NCBI RefSeq assembly: GCF_012641265.1
Contig: NZ_JABAHZ010000014.1
Location: 1-64,000, forward strand
Origin: Chitinophaga eiseniae
GTDB lineage: Bacteria; Bacteroidota; Bacteroidia; Chitinophagales; Chitinophagaceae
Direction of reading: 5' to 3'
DNA: 64,000 nucleotides
Part shown: one piece after another, positions 16,851-25,474 of the stretch
Layout of the letters: each line of letters opens with the position of its first letter
Numbering within the stretch: position 1 is the first letter of the stretch
Position numbers and translations under genes: made by a program
The notes under the pieces: model-generated
What the model was told of the DNA's origin: nothing
The model's input: the letters and a program-made list of their open reading frames with translations, nothing else
Databases searched by the model: none

Positions 16851-17153
16851 GCAAACGCCACTTTAACAGCAGCAGTAACGAGTTTTATTATCGTGACCCG
16901 ATATAAAACGAAAATCCATGTTGGTTGCCCGGATTGTTTAGACGAATTGAATAATTCAGCTTTGAGTAAAACCATTGCATTAGCTTGGTGGGGTTTGCCA
17001 TGGGGAGTAATACGATCGATACAAGCAATAACTGTGAACATAAAAAGTAAGCGTAGTAATCACATGGATTCTCCAAACCAATTTTTAATATGCTTATTTC
17101 ATTTGCCAGTTCTTCATTTTAATTTACTTATATTTGCGTATCATTGCTCCTGA
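16851..17153 (+). pseudogene. Fragment of a small membrane protein (WWGLPWG motif)
   Basis: An open frame after a TGA at 16848 has no convincing start (a GTG lies at 16893). It encodes a CPDC-containing segment and then ALAWWGLPWGVIRSIQAI, a pattern seen in small Bacteroidota membrane proteins in which a WWGxPWG turn precedes a helix. The end (from about residue 75) drifts into a hydrophobic tail unrelated to the rest. It is best read as a truncated relic. Family membership is from recollection of the motif only. Confidence 0.35.
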
Positions 17154-17754
17154 CTATAACGGTTACACGTAATCAGGTCAGCATAACGGTCAGCAATAAA
17201 CGCTCACCACTATCAAATACAGGCTCTACAAGACATTACGAAGATACGTGCTACTCCCAAGGGGATCACTGGAGAAACTTGAAACCTGCGCACTGCGCGG
17301 GTTTTTTGTTTTTGGTCTATTTGTTAGTCTATCAAAGTGCGGATTCGCTGTTCTTACGTACTTAGTTTTATTTGGGTTGACTTGTCTATACTAATTTACA
17401 AAATATTTGATTACATAATTTTGAATTCTTTGGGAGGCCTAAGTACAAATTATTTAGCTAATGCTTCAAATTCAGAACCTCTTTTAGATTATAAAATTCC
17501 GGATTCCCTTCATTCCAGTCATAGTATAAAAAATCATTCCCAGGTGTCTTAGCTTCACATCTTATTGATCATTTTCATACCTGTCGTTGGATTAATTGGG
17601 TTAGTAAAAACGACGCTAATCTCAGGGGAAAAAAGTTGCTGATGATTCCGGCATTTATAGGGGTCATACTTGCGTTGGTGTCGTTTTTTGCTTTTATTTC
17701 GTCTATTCAATAGTGTTGTAATGATCCAAGCCTGATAATTGGTGGAAACTCAGA
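17154..17754. other. Gene-free junction with a third tRNA-end/terminator scar
   Basis: No intact gene. GGGATCAC recurs at 17262-17269, followed by a strong terminator at 17284-17302 (ACCTGCGC / GCGCGGGT, loop ACT, then six T), repeating the tRNA-end plus terminator arrangement of the two 198-bp repeats. A 50-codon open stretch ending with TAG at 17711 encodes a basic segment and one hydrophobic helix (FIGVILALVSFFAF), probably the C-terminal end of a lost membrane protein. Confidence 0.45.
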
Positions 17755-18588
17755 CTAGCTTAACATATAATCCAGTATCGGTGAGCATTTCTCCTTACAT
17801 GGCTTATAGTAGGCTCCATGTTTCCAGGTGGTTGATTTGGGAGATAAGCCCCACCAGAATTCGACTAAAGCTAAAGGTTCCATCTGATGACGAAAGGCGT
17901 ATTGCAGTAATTTTGGACCAGCACATTCCCCGGCGCCTGCCGGCGGTTGTTTATAGCCGTGGGCGGTGAAGATATCTACCATATTTTTTAAATGGCCTGC
18001 CTTGTTGCTGAAATTATATTGCTCCAGGAGCCTTCGTTGTAACCTGATGGAATGGGCTTTACGTAATTCCTTTAACTGTGTAATGGCTGGTTGATGGAAG
18101 ATAGCATCTTCCCGGGAGAGAGCGGCTATTTCATTGTTGATTTCTGATAAACGGATCATACCGGCATTTAGAAAGCTGCCTGTTTTAAGTCCGTCGAATA
18201 CCGGTTCTACAAACCTGTTGTGATGATTTCCATTTGCCAGCTTGCCGGAAAATGCTGACAGATATCCCAAGGTTCCATACCGGGTTCTTACTACCAGTAC
18301 ACCGAACATTTTACCAATAACAGCCCCATTGCCATCATTGCCAAGGCCAAAATTATGTGTCCACTCATTTTGTAGGGAAAGATGTTGTTGAAGCTCAGCA
18401 ACGGCAATTTCACAAAGCGGATGTACGTTGCCATCCAGGCTGAAGGTAAGTGTTTCGGCCATAGACCTGGCAGTGTCCTGGTCTATAAAGCGACAAAAGG
18501 CTGTGTCAGCCTGTTGTTCCTGTTCTGTTACAGATTGATGATAATCGTCTTCTACATCGGTCATATACACGCTTGCGGCATACTGCAC
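17755..18588 (-). pseudogene. RluA-like pseudouridine synthase, N-terminal half only
   Basis: 277 aa matching the long N-terminal extension of Bacteroidota RluA-family pseudouridine synthases (full length about 550 aa). Recognisable family phrases are ETLTFSLDGNVHPLCEIA near the start, then PPAGAGECAGPKLLQYAF, EFWWGLSPKS and the Cys-containing CKEKCSPIL near the end. The frame stops right after PILDYML, where the family continues into the catalytic domain with its HRLD motif; that domain is absent here and I do not see it elsewhere in the window. The gene was therefore cut at about 17757, which marks the right edge of the accessory region. The remaining protein should not modify RNA. Confidence 0.65.
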
Positions 18589-18808
18589 CAGCCTTGATAG
18601 GTTGGCTTAAGAAGGCGCAAAGATAAGCGATTTTGTAATTATTGTGCTTTTTATAGCAGTGTTTTCTATGCGTTGCATCTGTCGTCATAGCTGTGGTTAT
18701 CAACTTTGTTATATGGCCTGTTGACAAGAAAATCTTGTAAAAGGATAATAATGAAATACATTTCCTTACATTTGACGCCCCAATATGCCATGTGTATGGT
18801 AGGGAAAC

Positions 18809-18881
18809 GATTCCGTAGCTCAGTTGGTAGAGCAATACACTTTTAATGTATGGGTCCTGGGTTCGAGTCCCAGCGGGATCA
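18809..18881 (+). tRNA. tRNA-Lys (anticodon TTT)
   Basis: 73 nt with full cloverleaf: acceptor GATTCCG / CGGGATC (one G-T pair), D arm GCTC...GAGC, anticodon stem ATACA / TGTAT with loop CTTTTAA (TTT anticodon), T arm CTGGG / CCCAG with TTCGAGT loop, discriminator A. CCA is not encoded. Its 3' end repeats as GGGATCAC at three upstream places (14413, 16649, 17262), pointing to use as an integration target. Confidence 0.95.
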
Positions 18882-18896
18882 CAGGATTTTTCCGAA

Positions 18897-18920
18897 ACCC
18901 GCCGTAGTGGTGGTTTTTTT
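18897..18920 (+). terminator. Terminator after tRNA-Lys
   Basis: ACC(C)GCC pairs with GGTGGT around a 5-nt loop and is followed by seven T, 15 bp past the tRNA end. Confidence 0.65.
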
Positions 18921-19043
18921 GTTTTTACTCTATAATTTATTCTATAAAAGCCGGGAAGAGCTGTTGTGGTTTACTACACTTTATGTAGCTGCCAACTATC
19001 TTTACAAAGATAACTATTCGGAACATTCACAGAGCCCAAAAAT

Positions 19044-19745
19044 ATGTTTATCTTCTTGCTATTTTTTTTGCTTTTTGCTGGTAACAATGCGTATGCGCAA
19101 TCCAATTTAAAAGTAAAGACAAAATACAACTACGTATTGTTTTTGCCAAAGGGTTATTCGGAAGGAAGCAATCGTTATCCCCTTGTTATTTATCTTCATG
19201 GAGGGTCACAAAAGGGGAATGACCTGAATAAAGTAAAGGCATATGGATGGCCCCACCTTATTGATAGAGGACAAGAATTTGGCTTTATCGTTGCTGCGCC
19301 GCAATGCCCGGAAGGTAAGTACTGGTCAACTGAGAATTGGTTTGATTCGTTATATATGGATTTGATATCTAAATACCGGATTGATTCCAGCAGAATTTAT
19401 TTAACAGGAATCAGCATGGGAGGATATGGCACCTATATTACAGCAATGGATCACCCCAATGAATTTGCTGCAATAATACCATTATGCGGAGGCTGTAATG
19501 ATACTGACACGATAAGGATTTGCGATATTAGCAGGGTTCCAGTATGGGCCTTTCATGGGACAGCAGACGAGAAAATTCCGATAACTGAAACAGAGCGAGT
19601 CGTTAATAAACTAGATCAATGTAACGAAAATATCAGGTTTACCCGGCTCGAGGGGATAGGTCACGACCTTCAGTTTATTTATGAAAGGAAAGATGTGTTT
19701 GATTGGCTGTTGCTGAAAAAAAAGCAAGATGTACATGCTAGGTAG
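19044..19745 (+). CDS. Exported alpha/beta hydrolase (phospholipase/carboxylesterase-like)
   Basis: 233 aa with a signal peptide ending AYAQ (residue 19). The esterase core shows LHGGSQKG (51-58, oxyanion turn), nucleophile Ser124 in GISMGGYG, Asp175 in HGTADEKIP and His207 in GIGHD. This is the dienelactone-hydrolase/phospholipase-carboxylesterase layout of secreted esterases often linked to polysaccharide deacylation. It stands alone after the tRNA-Lys terminator. Substrate unknown. Confidence 0.85.
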   Translation: MFIFLLFFLLFAGNNAYAQSNLKVKTKYNYVLFLPKGYSEGSNRYPLVIYLHGGSQKGNDLNKVKAYGWPHLIDRGQEFGFIVAAPQCPEGKYWSTENWFDSLYMDLISKYRIDSSRIYLTGISMGGYGTYITAMDHPNEFAAIIPLCGGCNDTDTIRICDISRVPVWAFHGTADEKIPITETERVVNKLDQCNENIRFTRLEGIGHDLQFIYERKDVFDWLLLKKKQDVHAR

Positions 19746-20479
19746 TCAAGTGAGTTTATTTTTTGCCTGTTTGGGTAAACTCCCCTAACTTGTCAAAAAA
19801 GGACTTGTGTAGGAAACAGATTTTGACGCAGTTGCAATCCTTCGCTACGTTTGACCTCCCCCTGAAAAACGGCTATATCCAGCAGACATTTGTAACCACC
19901 CACGAAAATTACAGTAAGGACTACCGAGGCTGGAGCCAACTTTGCAGCTGTAGTTGTTTATTATGCTTTGGCTAAAGCCAGCGGGTTACAGATAATGGGA
20001 GCAAACCGTCGGTATGGAGAACGGTTAATGCAACTTTTCGGCAAAGACCCCGACGATATGTATCAAGCTTTAAAGCTGATTGCCTGTAAAGTGCCAAAGC
20101 TTTCTCCTCATAAGCAAACCGAAATTGAGAAAAGTCTGGAAGAAGCACGCAGTCAAGAATGTAATCTACGGGATAATCGGGATCACTATCGAATAGATGA
20201 AATGGACCTATATTTCTATCGCAACCCAATACGTCTTTTGTTCTCCATAGCTGGATTGTGCAAAATGGGTATCCTTTATATATACTGTCCATTAAAAAAG
20301 CAACAGAGTCGGAGTCCCAAACAAAACAGATTTCTTTTCGTATGCCCGTGACCGGGATAATCAACAACTGACCGTTGCAGATACTAGTTGGTACAAGGCT
20401 ACATCGGGAGACACCAAAACAGCCGGGTACGTTACACGGTATAAGTATACCGACCTCAGTAAATAATCGCACTACCTAT
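19746..20479 (+). pseudogene. Decayed coding DNA, origin not recognised
   Basis: Several overlapping frames carry protein-like sequence but none is complete. One gives LTQLQSFATFDLPLKNGYIQ (19822-19882), another (open from 19896, no start) gives TTEAGANFAAVVVYYALAK and then ANRRYGERLMQLFGKDPDD through 20210, and the last ends at 20466 with YARDRDNQQLTVADTSWY. Shifts between frames near 19915, 20200 and 20330 suggest at least three frameshifts in one former gene. I do not recognise the family. An intact strong terminator follows. Confidence 0.35.
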
Positions 20480-20480
20480 A

Positions 20481-20521
20481 AAGCATGAGGCCATCCTGTT
20501 ACGCGGGATGGCCTCGTGCTT
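20481..20521 (+). terminator. Strong hairpin terminator
   Basis: 16-bp stem (20481-20496 with 20506-20521) with one G-T pair and a 9-nt loop; short T-rich tail. It is symmetrical enough to act in both directions. Confidence 0.7.
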
Positions 20522-20545
20522 TATTTCCCCTTTCCAGAAAAAAAA

Positions 20546-20594
20546 TTTGGGTAACTAAAAAGTTACATATACATTTGGGTAACTTTAAAGTTAC
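20546..20594 (+). promoter_or_regulatory. Promoter with twin palindromic operators upstream of the SRPBCC/ArsR chimera
   Basis: TTTG at 20546-20549 and TACATTTG at 20570-20577, 20 bp apart, match the Bacteroidota -33/-7 consensus. Two palindromes of the form GTAACTnnnnAGTTAC lie at 20551-20566 (between the elements) and 20579-20594 (over the start of transcription), 28 bp apart. Their placement fits autorepression by the downstream ArsR-type HTH. Confidence 0.7.
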
Positions 20595-20599
20595 ATATT

Positions 20600-20956
20600 G
20601 TGGCAAACACGATTAAACATCAATTCTTTTTCCCGCACCCGGCACAGATGGTATGGGATTATCTGATCAAACCGGAACTGATGGAACAATGGTTGATGAA
20701 AAACGATTTCCAGCCTGTTGTGGGCCTCGGCTTAGCGGAAAATTTCGATATGAGTCGTCCTGCGGTTTCCAAGCATATCAAAATATTGCATACCGCAGGA
20801 TTTATCTCCATCCGGGATATCGGGCGGGAACGCTACTGTACATTGAAGTCCGCCGGGTTCCGTGAGTTGCAGAACTGGATCTCTTACTATGACAGCTTCT
20901 GGGCATCCAAATTGAAAAAACTGGAAACCTTACTGAATAACAAATTACCTAATTAA
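20600..20956 (+). CDS. Chimeric protein: SRPBCC N-terminal fragment fused to ArsR-family HTH
   Basis: 118 aa from a GTG start 6 bp after the second operator. Residues 1-43 (MANTIKHQFFFPHPAQMVWD to QPVVG) are the beginning of an SRPBCC/AHSA1-type protein. From LAENFDMSRPAVSKHIKIL (about 46) onwards it is the second half of an ArsR winged-helix regulator, with the recognition helix and wing (ISIRDIGRERYCTL) intact but the first ArsR helices missing. In Bacteroidota an arsR gene normally precedes an SRPBCC gene, so the fusion looks like a deletion between two copies of that pair. The DNA-binding part could still work with the palindromes in front. The next SRPBCC gene begins 11 bp later. Confidence 0.7.
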   Translation: MANTIKHQFFFPHPAQMVWDYLIKPELMEQWLMKNDFQPVVGLGLAENFDMSRPAVSKHIKILHTAGFISIRDIGRERYCTLKSAGFRELQNWISYYDSFWASKLKKLETLLNNKLPN

Positions 20957-20967
20957 AAAACATCCAA

Positions 20968-21429
20968 ATGGCAATTCCTGATTTCAACACTACCTTTGTG
21001 GTATCACAAGCACCATACGACGTATTTCAGGCTATCACGAATATTCGTGGTTGGTGGTCCGAAAACATTACTGGTGGCACCACACAGCTCAATGATGAGT
21101 TTTTCTATGAAGTGACTGGTCTTCATACCTGCAGAATGAAACTGGTAGAAATAGTGCCGGACAAAAAAGTGGTATGGCAGGTGCTGGAAAATGATTTCAC
21201 TTTTACAAAAGATAAAACCGAGTGGATTGATACGCATCTCGAATTTGATATCACTCAAAAAGGAAATCAGACAGCCGTTCATTTCACCCACCGTGGATTG
21301 GTACCTTCTTATGAATGCTATGATATTTGCCATAACGCTTGGAGTGGCTATATCAACAACAGCCTGCGTGACCTGATCACTACCGGTAAAGGGCAACCCA
21401 ATCCTAAAGGCGGAGGACTTCCTAAATAA
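20968..21429 (+). CDS. SRPBCC (AHSA1-like) domain protein
   Basis: 153 aa consisting of a single START-like SRPBCC fold: an N-terminal strand-helix (FNTTFVVSQAPYDVFQAI, GWWSENITGG), a central sheet (CRMKLVEIVPDKKVVWQV), and the long C-terminal helix (CYDICHNAWSGYINNSLRDLI). These proteins bind hydrophobic ligands in a cavity. It is co-transcribed with the chimeric ArsR gene and the following F420-reductase-like gene (21 bp gap). No ligand is apparent. Confidence 0.85.
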   Translation: MAIPDFNTTFVVSQAPYDVFQAITNIRGWWSENITGGTTQLNDEFFYEVTGLHTCRMKLVEIVPDKKVVWQVLENDFTFTKDKTEWIDTHLEFDITQKGNQTAVHFTHRGLVPSYECYDICHNAWSGYINNSLRDLITTGKGQPNPKGGGLPK

Positions 21430-21450
21430 CGCATCTAAAAACATTACACC

Positions 21451-22176
21451 ATGGATACAGGCATTATCGGTGCCGGCCCTATTGGGGCCGGTCTTGCAGC
21501 GCACCTGGTTAAACTGGGCCATACCGTTTCGATTGCCAATTCCCGGGGACCAGCATCCCTGCTGCAAGTAGCCGCCAATACCGGCGCCGCGGCAGCCACT
21601 GTGCCCGAAGCAATCCGGGAAAAACAACTGATCATCGTCACCATTCCGCAAAAAAACATACCGGATCTTCCTAAAGAAATGTTCCGGCAGTTACCGGCAG
21701 ATACAGTGGTCATTGATACCTGTAACTACTATCCCCTGCTTCGCGATGGTGTGATCCCTGCCCTGGAAGAAAGTGGTCTCGATAGCCTGTGGGTACAGGA
21801 GCAACTGGGGGTTCCGGTAGTTAAAGTGTTCAACTCCATCTTCGCTGAAAGCCTGCATGACAAGGGCCTGCCGGCTGGCGATAAAAATCGTATAGCCCTC
21901 TCCGTTTCCGGCGACAAGGCCGCCGCGAAGAAAATAGTGCTGCACCTGGTGGAAGCCATTGGATTCGATGCGGTGGATATTGGCAGCATTGCCGACTCCT
22001 GGAAGCAACAACCGGGTTCCTCTATTTATTGCAGGGATATCACGCTGCCAGTGCTGGAAGAAAGATTAGCCGCCATGGCTACTACCGGGCGCGCCGAAGC
22101 TACCGCACAAAGGAAAGCAGATGAAGCGCTGATGAATACAGATATGGCCGCCTACCTGCGCAAAATGCGGGGATAA
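21451..22176 (+). CDS. NAD(P)-binding protein, F420-dependent NADP reductase-like
   Basis: 241 aa. An N-terminal Rossmann fold with GIIGAGPIGAGLA (4-16) and NSRG after the second strand, which favours NADP. The middle (PQKNIPDLPKEMF, VVIDTCNYYP) and the C-terminal helix-rich part fit the NADP oxidoreductase/F420-dependent family (COG2085). Bacteroidota lack F420, so the true partner is probably another small molecule. Third gene of the SRPBCC operon; a terminator follows. Confidence 0.8.
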   Translation: MDTGIIGAGPIGAGLAAHLVKLGHTVSIANSRGPASLLQVAANTGAAAATVPEAIREKQLIIVTIPQKNIPDLPKEMFRQLPADTVVIDTCNYYPLLRDGVIPALEESGLDSLWVQEQLGVPVVKVFNSIFAESLHDKGLPAGDKNRIALSVSGDKAAAKKIVLHLVEAIGFDAVDIGSIADSWKQQPGSSIYCRDITLPVLEERLAAMATTGRAEATAQRKADEALMNTDMAAYLRKMRG

Positions 22177-22216
22177 AAAATAGTGATGCCTGATGCTGCA
22201 AATGTAGATTACTTGT

Positions 22217-22247
22217 GCGTCCACCTGACTGGTGGGCGCTTTTTTTT
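22217..22247 (+). terminator. Terminator of the SRPBCC operon
   Basis: GCGTCCACC pairs with GGTGGGCGC (one G-T pair) around a 4-nt to 5-nt loop and is followed by eight T. Confidence 0.75.
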
Positions 22248-22352
22248 AATGCCCTCCTTCTTCCGGAAAAACAAGGTTATCAAGTGGAGGAAGATTTTCG
22301 GAGTAAGGCACTACATTCACATTTTTTTATTTACTTTGAAGAAATAGCATGC

Positions 22353-23066
22353 ATGAAGCACCCTTACCTTGTACTAGCCTTCCTGATATTCTGCTGTGGC
22401 CATGTATACAGCCAGAAAGTAGAGATACTGAAAAAATCTGACACCTTTCAACGCAAAAAAAAATCACGCGAGGTAGTTTATTGGAGCAACCCCGCTGACA
22501 CATCAGGGCTAGAATATGTGGCCACCATTTCTTCCAGGACTGTTGCCATGGAAAGCAAAGCGCTTTCAAGGCTATGGGCTTTAGCGGTAAGTCGTGGTAT
22601 GAAATCAGGCGCCAACACATTTATGTTCCACTCCTACACGGACACAGATTCAACGAAACCGGAATTAACGCTCGATTTCTTCTTTGCAGATGACTCTGCA
22701 CTCCAGCGGAATACAGACCGCGAGGAAAAAAACGTGGTCTATATTTTCGGCAACAAAGGGAAAGCCATACCCTTAAATATAAATGGAGAAGAGGTAAAGA
22801 TTCCCGCCGATAGCTTTCTCCGTTATGAAGTACCTTTTGGCACAGAGCTGAAGCTCAGCAAAGGTGGCACTTTCGGCGGCTCCACCGGAAGTATCAGGGC
22901 GGAAGTAGGAAAACCTGCCCTGTATTATGCTGTATCGGGCTTTGGTCTGGGCGGGATGGTACCACCTCCGGGAAGCGTAGGCCTCTCTTTCAATACCGGA
23001 CGAATTACCCCTATGGATCCGCACTTCGCGCGTATGCTGATGGATATACAAAAACAAAGGAAATAG
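22353..23066 (+). CDS. Exported protein of unknown function, 237 aa
   Basis: The start at 22353 (MKHPYLVLAFLIFCCG) is chosen because it gives a clean signal peptide ending VYSQ; the frame is open a further 46 codons up without signal-like sequence. The mature part is basic near its start (QRKKKSREVVYW) and then mainly beta-strand, with a Gly-rich end (GGTFGGSTGS, GFGLGGMVPPPG). No family is recognised. It is the only gene between the SRPBCC terminator and a convergent cupin gene. Confidence 0.7.
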   Translation: MKHPYLVLAFLIFCCGHVYSQKVEILKKSDTFQRKKKSREVVYWSNPADTSGLEYVATISSRTVAMESKALSRLWALAVSRGMKSGANTFMFHSYTDTDSTKPELTLDFFFADDSALQRNTDREEKNVVYIFGNKGKAIPLNINGEEVKIPADSFLRYEVPFGTELKLSKGGTFGGSTGSIRAEVGKPALYYAVSGFGLGGMVPPPGSVGLSFNTGRITPMDPHFARMLMDIQKQRK

Positions 23067-23195
23067 CTGATCTTCATTCCTGATACAATTGTTTATTATT
23101 GTAGCTTTCCATCCTGCTACATGGTGTTAGATTACTTTCTGTCGGGATGAGTATAACTGTCCGATTAAGTAGGAGCTTTTACATTTAAATGCTTA

Positions 23196-23663
23196 TTATT
23201 TACTGTTGTATTCAACATCGGTCACTTTCTCTAACCAAACTGTTTCACCCTTTTCTCTTCCCGTTATTGCTAACTGAACAAAAGCACTGTTGACACTTGC
23301 TCCATGCCAATGGGGAATATTAGGTGGACACTTTATGGCATCACCTTTATGGAGTATTTTTTTAGGCTGCCCTTTTTCCTGATAGTAACCAATACCATCA
23401 ATTACCAACAATATTTGCCCTGCCGGATGAATATGCCATTTGCTTCTTGCCCTGGGTTCGAAAGTTACATTTCCAACGGATATGGAGTTAAGGCTGTCTG
23501 CGTCTGCCAGCATTTGAAGATAAACTGTCCCCGTGAAATTTCCATTTGTAATTTTTTTACCCTGCGGAAATATAAGCACATCTTGCTGTTTTACGTCTTC
23601 CATTTTTTGATTGCTATTGCAAGCTGTAAATAGAACAGCTGCAAACGGGAGGATATATTTCAT
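23196..23663 (-). CDS. Cupin-domain lipoprotein
   Basis: 155 aa with a lipobox ending LFTAC (Cys15). A single cupin barrel follows: motif 1 is KWHIHPAGQILLVIDGIGYY with two His and a Gln, motif 2 is GDAIKCPPNIPHWHG with the third His. The layout resembles (R)-mandelonitrile-lyase/carboxymuconolactone-associated cupins that often stand beside CMD-family genes. It is the last gene of a five-gene operon (27411-23196); the spacing to the hydrolase gene is 2 bp. Metal binding is likely; the reaction is not known. Confidence 0.8.
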   Translation of the reverse strand: MKYILPFAAVLFTACNSNQKMEDVKQQDVLIFPQGKKITNGNFTGTVYLQMLADADSLNSISVGNVTFEPRARSKWHIHPAGQILLVIDGIGYYQEKGQPKKILHKGDAIKCPPNIPHWHGASVNSAFVQLAITGREKGETVWLEKVTDVEYNSK

Positions 23664-23665
23664 CG

Positions 23666-24718
23666 TTAGAGATTGTTTTGATAAAATTTAACCAATTTAT
23701 TTACGGCTTGCGATACATATTCGGATTTCCAATAAGTCTGTATATGCGTGGCTCCATCAATCAGAAATAGTTCCTTGCTTTTTGCATGAGTTGCCTTGCG
23801 AAACGCTTCATCTGTCATATATTTTGTATCGGCTTTACTTCCGGCCATCATGAGTAGGGGCTGGTTTATTAAATCCATATTGGTTGCGGCATCCCAGGTC
23901 ATTAAGTCGAGCAGGCTACTCATGGTGTATAGAAAGGTGGAATTTGGATGTGCATGGGTTCTAAAATAGTACTCGTAACCTTCACGGTATAAATCAGTTG
24001 AGATTTTGGCAATATTCTCCTCCGTTAGATTTGGGTTTGCTTCACCTGCATAAATTATTTTACCGCCTGCAGCTTCTTGTTCACGGGCATCCGATGCTTG
24101 TTTTAGGCGTTCCTGGATGGTGTTTAATTGTGAATTTTGAAAGCCATTACGTCTTACTTCACCTGTATTGAACATACTCAAGGTAGCTACTGCTTTAAAA
24201 CGCTTGTCCGATTGGGCTGCTTTTAAAGTATAACCGCCGCCACCACAAATGCCTAAAATACCTAAGCGGTTTGCATCAACCCCAGCGTACTGACTAATAA
24301 AGTCAGCCATACCATGAATATCTTCAATTCGGTATGCAGGCTTATCCGTGTGACGTGGCTCTCCGCCACTTGCTCCCTGGTATGCTGCATCAGCAGCAAT
24401 GCTTATATAACCCACCTCTGCCAAACATTGTGCGTATAGCCCGGCTGTCTGCTCTTTTATACCGCCGTTAGGATGTGCGACTACTATTGCCGGATATTTC
24501 ATTGATGAATCGTATCCCGCAGGGGTGTAAACGTTGGCGGCTATATCAATCCCGTTCAGTTTGTAGGTTACAGGATGGATATTTACTTTTCCCTTTATAT
24601 TTTCTGTAATCGCATTTTCATATACCAAGCCAAAGGGATTTTTTCTGTTGGTTTGAGCAGAGGATATTATACTTGTTGTCATAAAAATTGCTATTAGAAC
24701 GAATGTTATCGGTTTCAT
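23666..24718 (-). CDS. Exported dienelactone-hydrolase-like alpha/beta hydrolase
   Basis: 350 aa with a signal peptide ending ISSAQ (residue 22). The hydrolase core has VVAHPNGG (79-86), the nucleophile elbow GICGGGG with Cys158 in place of Ser (as in dienelactone hydrolases), an acid at MMAGSKAD and a His at DGATHIQTY near the C-terminus. It is the fourth gene of the operon, 18 bp after the carboxymuconolactone decarboxylase gene. The combination suggests breakdown or detoxification of small cyclic or halogenated compounds (inference). Confidence 0.82.
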   Translation of the reverse strand: MKPITFVLIAIFMTTSIISSAQTNRKNPFGLVYENAITENIKGKVNIHPVTYKLNGIDIAANVYTPAGYDSSMKYPAIVVAHPNGGIKEQTAGLYAQCLAEVGYISIAADAAYQGASGGEPRHTDKPAYRIEDIHGMADFISQYAGVDANRLGILGICGGGGYTLKAAQSDKRFKAVATLSMFNTGEVRRNGFQNSQLNTIQERLKQASDAREQEAAGGKIIYAGEANPNLTEENIAKISTDLYREGYEYYFRTHAHPNSTFLYTMSSLLDLMTWDAATNMDLINQPLLMMAGSKADTKYMTDEAFRKATHAKSKELFLIDGATHIQTYWKSEYVSQAVNKLVKFYQNNL

Positions 24719-24736
24719 CTTGCTTTGATTTAAAAG

Positions 24737-25474
24737 TTATTCCCTGTTTTTAAGCATCTCATCCAATACAGTCCCGGCTACTGTAGCTTCGTGTTCACCT
24801 ACGGTCGATTTTATAATATTTACGAATTGCAGTAATTGCTCCGGTGTCAAACCTACATTCAGGCAAATATTCAGATGCGAACGCAGCATTGGCTCTACAC
24901 CGCCAATCGTGCTAAGTACCGATACTGTAACCAGCTCCCTTTCGGAATAGGTTAAAACATTCCTTTCAAAGATATCAGCAAACAAATGTTCTTTCAGAAA
25001 GGTGTCTATTACAGGCGCAAAAGCTGAATAGCTTGTAAGTGTATCGGGTTGTGGTGTTTGGGTAAGCCCTCCTAAAATCTTTTTTCCGCGGTCATATTTG
25101 CTGCCTTTTTCATGGACAGGCGAAACATCATTTCCAATCTTATCATTGATGCCTTTGGCTTTGCGTTCATCAAGGACTTCCATAAAGGTTTGTAGCCCGC
25201 GAATGCTGCGGGGAAATCCGCAATAAGCATACAGATGTACTAATACTTCTTTTATTTCATTCACTGTAATACCTGCTTCAAGACCTATATTCAGCCTTTC
25301 TTTTAACCTTGGTAAATCGCCTTTTGCAGTCAATGCAGCAATAGAAATAATACTTTGCTCCTTTGGGCTTAACCTCTCATTTGTATTCGTGTTGTTTTGT
25401 GCTTTCAGATGATAGGTAAAACAAAAGACGGTTATTAGTAATGCTATGATTGTATTTACTTTAATTTTTTTCAT
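24737..25474 (-). CDS. Exported carboxymuconolactone decarboxylase family protein, two-domain
   Basis: 245 aa with a signal peptide ending HLKAQ (about residue 25). Two CMD/AhpD-like four-helix repeats: the first around IISIAALTAKGDLPRLKERL and LVHLYAYCGFPRSI, the second around RELVTVSVLSTIGGVEPM and LNICLNVGLTPEQL. The AhpD CxxC pair is missing, so it is not an alkylhydroperoxidase; a decarboxylase or ligand-binding role is more likely. Its start overlaps the end of the upstream alpha/beta hydrolase gene by 14 bp, showing tight coupling. Confidence 0.82.
   Translation of the reverse strand: MKKIKVNTIIALLITVFCFTYHLKAQNNTNTNERLSPKEQSIISIAALTAKGDLPRLKERLNIGLEAGITVNEIKEVLVHLYAYCGFPRSIRGLQTFMEVLDERKAKGINDKIGNDVSPVHEKGSKYDRGKKILGGLTQTPQPDTLTSYSAFAPVIDTFLKEHLFADIFERNVLTYSERELVTVSVLSTIGGVEPMLRSHLNICLNVGLTPEQLLQFVNIIKSTVGEHEATVAGTVLDEMLKNRE

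Noticed and set aside
19972..20472. 166-aa minus-strand frame
   Set aside because: No protein-like motif; it mirrors the decayed coding DNA on the plus strand and runs into the terminator stem.
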